DNA from: JAGOEF01 sp964511665
Lineage (GTDB): Bacteria > Bacteroidota > Bacteroidia > Bacteroidales > ML635J-15
NCBI GenBank assembly: GCA_964511665.1
Contig: CAZEHA010000004.1
Span: 1-64,000 of the forward strand
Direction: 5' to 3'
Length of the DNA: 64,000 nt
Part shown: piece after piece, positions 63,007 through 64,000 of the stretch
Layout: each line of letters starts with the position of its first letter
Position numbering within the stretch: position 1 is the stretch's first letter
Notes under the pieces: generated by a model
The model's input: only the letters and a program-made list of their open reading frames with translations
Database searches by the model: none
Told to the model about the DNA's origin: nothing
Program-made: the position numbers and the translations under genes

Positions 63007-64000
63007 ATGAGGGAAAGAAACACATATTTCGTTGTTTTGCTTGTTTTGTTATTTGCAGCAGTTGTAATTACATCGTGCAGCACCCCCGAACGCTCTCACG
63101 ATTACACGGGATTGTTCTCTTCCGATTTTCGAAATATAGTTGAAGGCGATACATTGATTGCAGTAACAGCTACGAACTCGACCGATTATTTTATTTACCG
63201 TGGCACTCCTATGGGATTTCAGCTTGAGTTACTGCAACAGTTTGCAACACAGATGGGTGTTCAACTCAAAATTATTGTTGAAAACGATATCGAGAAGAGT
63301 ATTTCGATGCTGGTTACAGGTCAATGTCATTTGGTAGCTCAGCGTCGGCTGTCGGGAATGTGCAAGCTGAACCTGATTGGGTATTCTGATGCGCTGGCTG
63401 GTGCGCAACCGATATTGGTGCAACGATACCGGAGCGATATGATTGAAGACTTTGGTGAATTGTCGGGCAAAACCATTCATCTGGCAAAATCGACAGTTAT
63501 GGCCAGTCACTTAAAGCGATATGCCTTAAAAAATGGCATTAGCTTAGATATTGTTGAAGTAGACAGTCTCGATGCCGAGCAAATGCTTGAGGCGGTATCG
63601 AAATCGGTATTCGATTATACTGTAATCGACGAGAACGTTGCAATTTTGTATTCGGGATACTACCAAAACCTGAATTATGGTGTAAAAGCCGGTGAGGCGT
63701 TGCATTTGAGCTGGGTGGTTTCGAAGCATTCCACCGCATTGCTCGATAGCATCAATACATGGATTGTTTCGGCATCAGATACTGAAACCATAGATAAACT
63801 ATTCCGTAAATACTATCGACATCGTTATGGAAGTAATGCCATCGACTTCAGCGACTACATCAATTACAAAGACAGAATTTCTCCTTTCGACGATTTAATA
63901 AAAATGCACAGCCAAACGCTCAACTGGGACTGGCGTTTACTGGCCTCGCTGATATATCAGGAATCGCGCTTTAATCCAAATGCAATTAGCTGGGCGGGAG
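63007..64000 (+). CDS. MltF-like lytic transglycosylase, cut by the window edge
   Basis: At least 331 residues from ATG 63007; the 3' end lies outside the window and no stop is reached. The N-terminus is a lipoprotein signal with lipobox ITSC (Cys24). Residues of about 45-280 form a periplasmic solute-binding-like domain (VEGDTLIAVTATNSTDYFIYRGTPMGFQLEL as its first strands), and the last visible segment, WRLLASLIYQESRFNPNAISWAG, begins a goose-type lysozyme (SLT) domain with the catalytic Glu in QESRF. The two-domain plan is that of MltF, which cleaves peptidoglycan. It is 10 bases after the porin and probably cotranscribed. Confidence 0.9.
   Translation, partial: MRERNTYFVVLLVLLFAAVVITSCSTPERSHDYTGLFSSDFRNIVEGDTLIAVTATNSTDYFIYRGTPMGFQLELLQQFATQMGVQLKIIVENDIEKSISMLVTGQCHLVAQRRLSGMCKLNLIGYSDALAGAQPILVQRYRSDMIEDFGELSGKTIHLAKSTVMASHLKRYALKNGISLDIVEVDSLDAEQMLEAVSKSVFDYTVIDENVAILYSGYYQNLNYGVKAGEALHLSWVVSKHSTALLDSINTWIVSASDTETIDKLFRKYYRHRYGSNAIDFSDYINYKDRISPFDDLIKMHSQTLNWDWRLLASLIYQESRFNPNAISWAG

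Overview
The window is a stretch of chromosome from a member of the Bacteroidota, most likely Bacteroidales-like. The evidence is the gene set (DUF4271, hemD, rnpA and an S41 protease in a row; an S16 protein with a long acidic tail; a type B L31; a sugar nucleotidyltransferase of the GlmU-like Bacteroidota type; a putative porin; a type IX secretion C-terminal signal), the near absence of Shine-Dalgarno sequences, and promoters of the TTTG-N19-TAnnTTTG type. No tRNA, rRNA, CRISPR array or insertion sequence was seen. No gap between genes exceeds about 180 bases, so there is no long empty stretch to describe.

Left flank (1-6870, all +): housekeeping genes rpsP, rimM, a coiled-coil membrane protein, DUF4271, hemD, rnpA, an S41 processing protease and trpS.

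Accessory island (about 6.9-38.2 kb), between trpS and asnS: a large cluster that I read as making and decorating an unusual cell-surface or secreted glycan. Its left arm is a ten-gene minus-strand operon (23192 down to 6878), almost wholly translationally coupled. It encodes three proteins with a shared N-terminal ectodomain (two GT-C-like polytopic proteins and an SGNH hydrolase), a topologically similar small protein, two methyltransferases, a tandem two-domain nucleotidyltransferase, a transglutaminase-like lipoprotein, a GT2 glycosyltransferase, and a 1160-residue protein that fuses a P-loop kinase, an unrecognised region, a class II aldolase-like domain and a ribulose-phosphate 3-epimerase-like domain. 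Its right arm runs divergently from a candidate promoter near 23.22 kb: an SxtJ-like mini-protein, a 53-residue DUF5989 protein, a TusA-like sulfur carrier, a PP-loop ATPase, a carbamoyltransferase, an SGNH hydrolase and two radical SAM enzymes. A third radical SAM enzyme faces them, followed by a radical SAM enzyme of the B12-binding type, two duplicated SGNH hydrolases, a nitroreductase-like protein and an Ig-like lipoprotein. Together they suggest synthesis of a nucleotide-activated sugar or polyol (aldolase, epimerase, kinase, nucleotidyltransferase), its polymerisation at the membrane, and decoration by methyl, carbamoyl, possibly sulfur, acyl and radical chemistry. The product is unknown.

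Right flank (39.6-64 kb): asnS, rpoN, a PAP2-like membrane protein, an HD phosphohydrolase, a secreted esterase, a carboxypeptidase-regulatory-domain protein, lptB, purQ, a coiled-coil secreted protein, a DUF2723 (GT117-like) membrane protein, a polysaccharide deacetylase, a TolC/HlyD efflux pair, tsaB, rpmE, a GlmU-like nucleotidyltransferase, lon, a putative porin and a lytic transglycosylase cut by the window edge.
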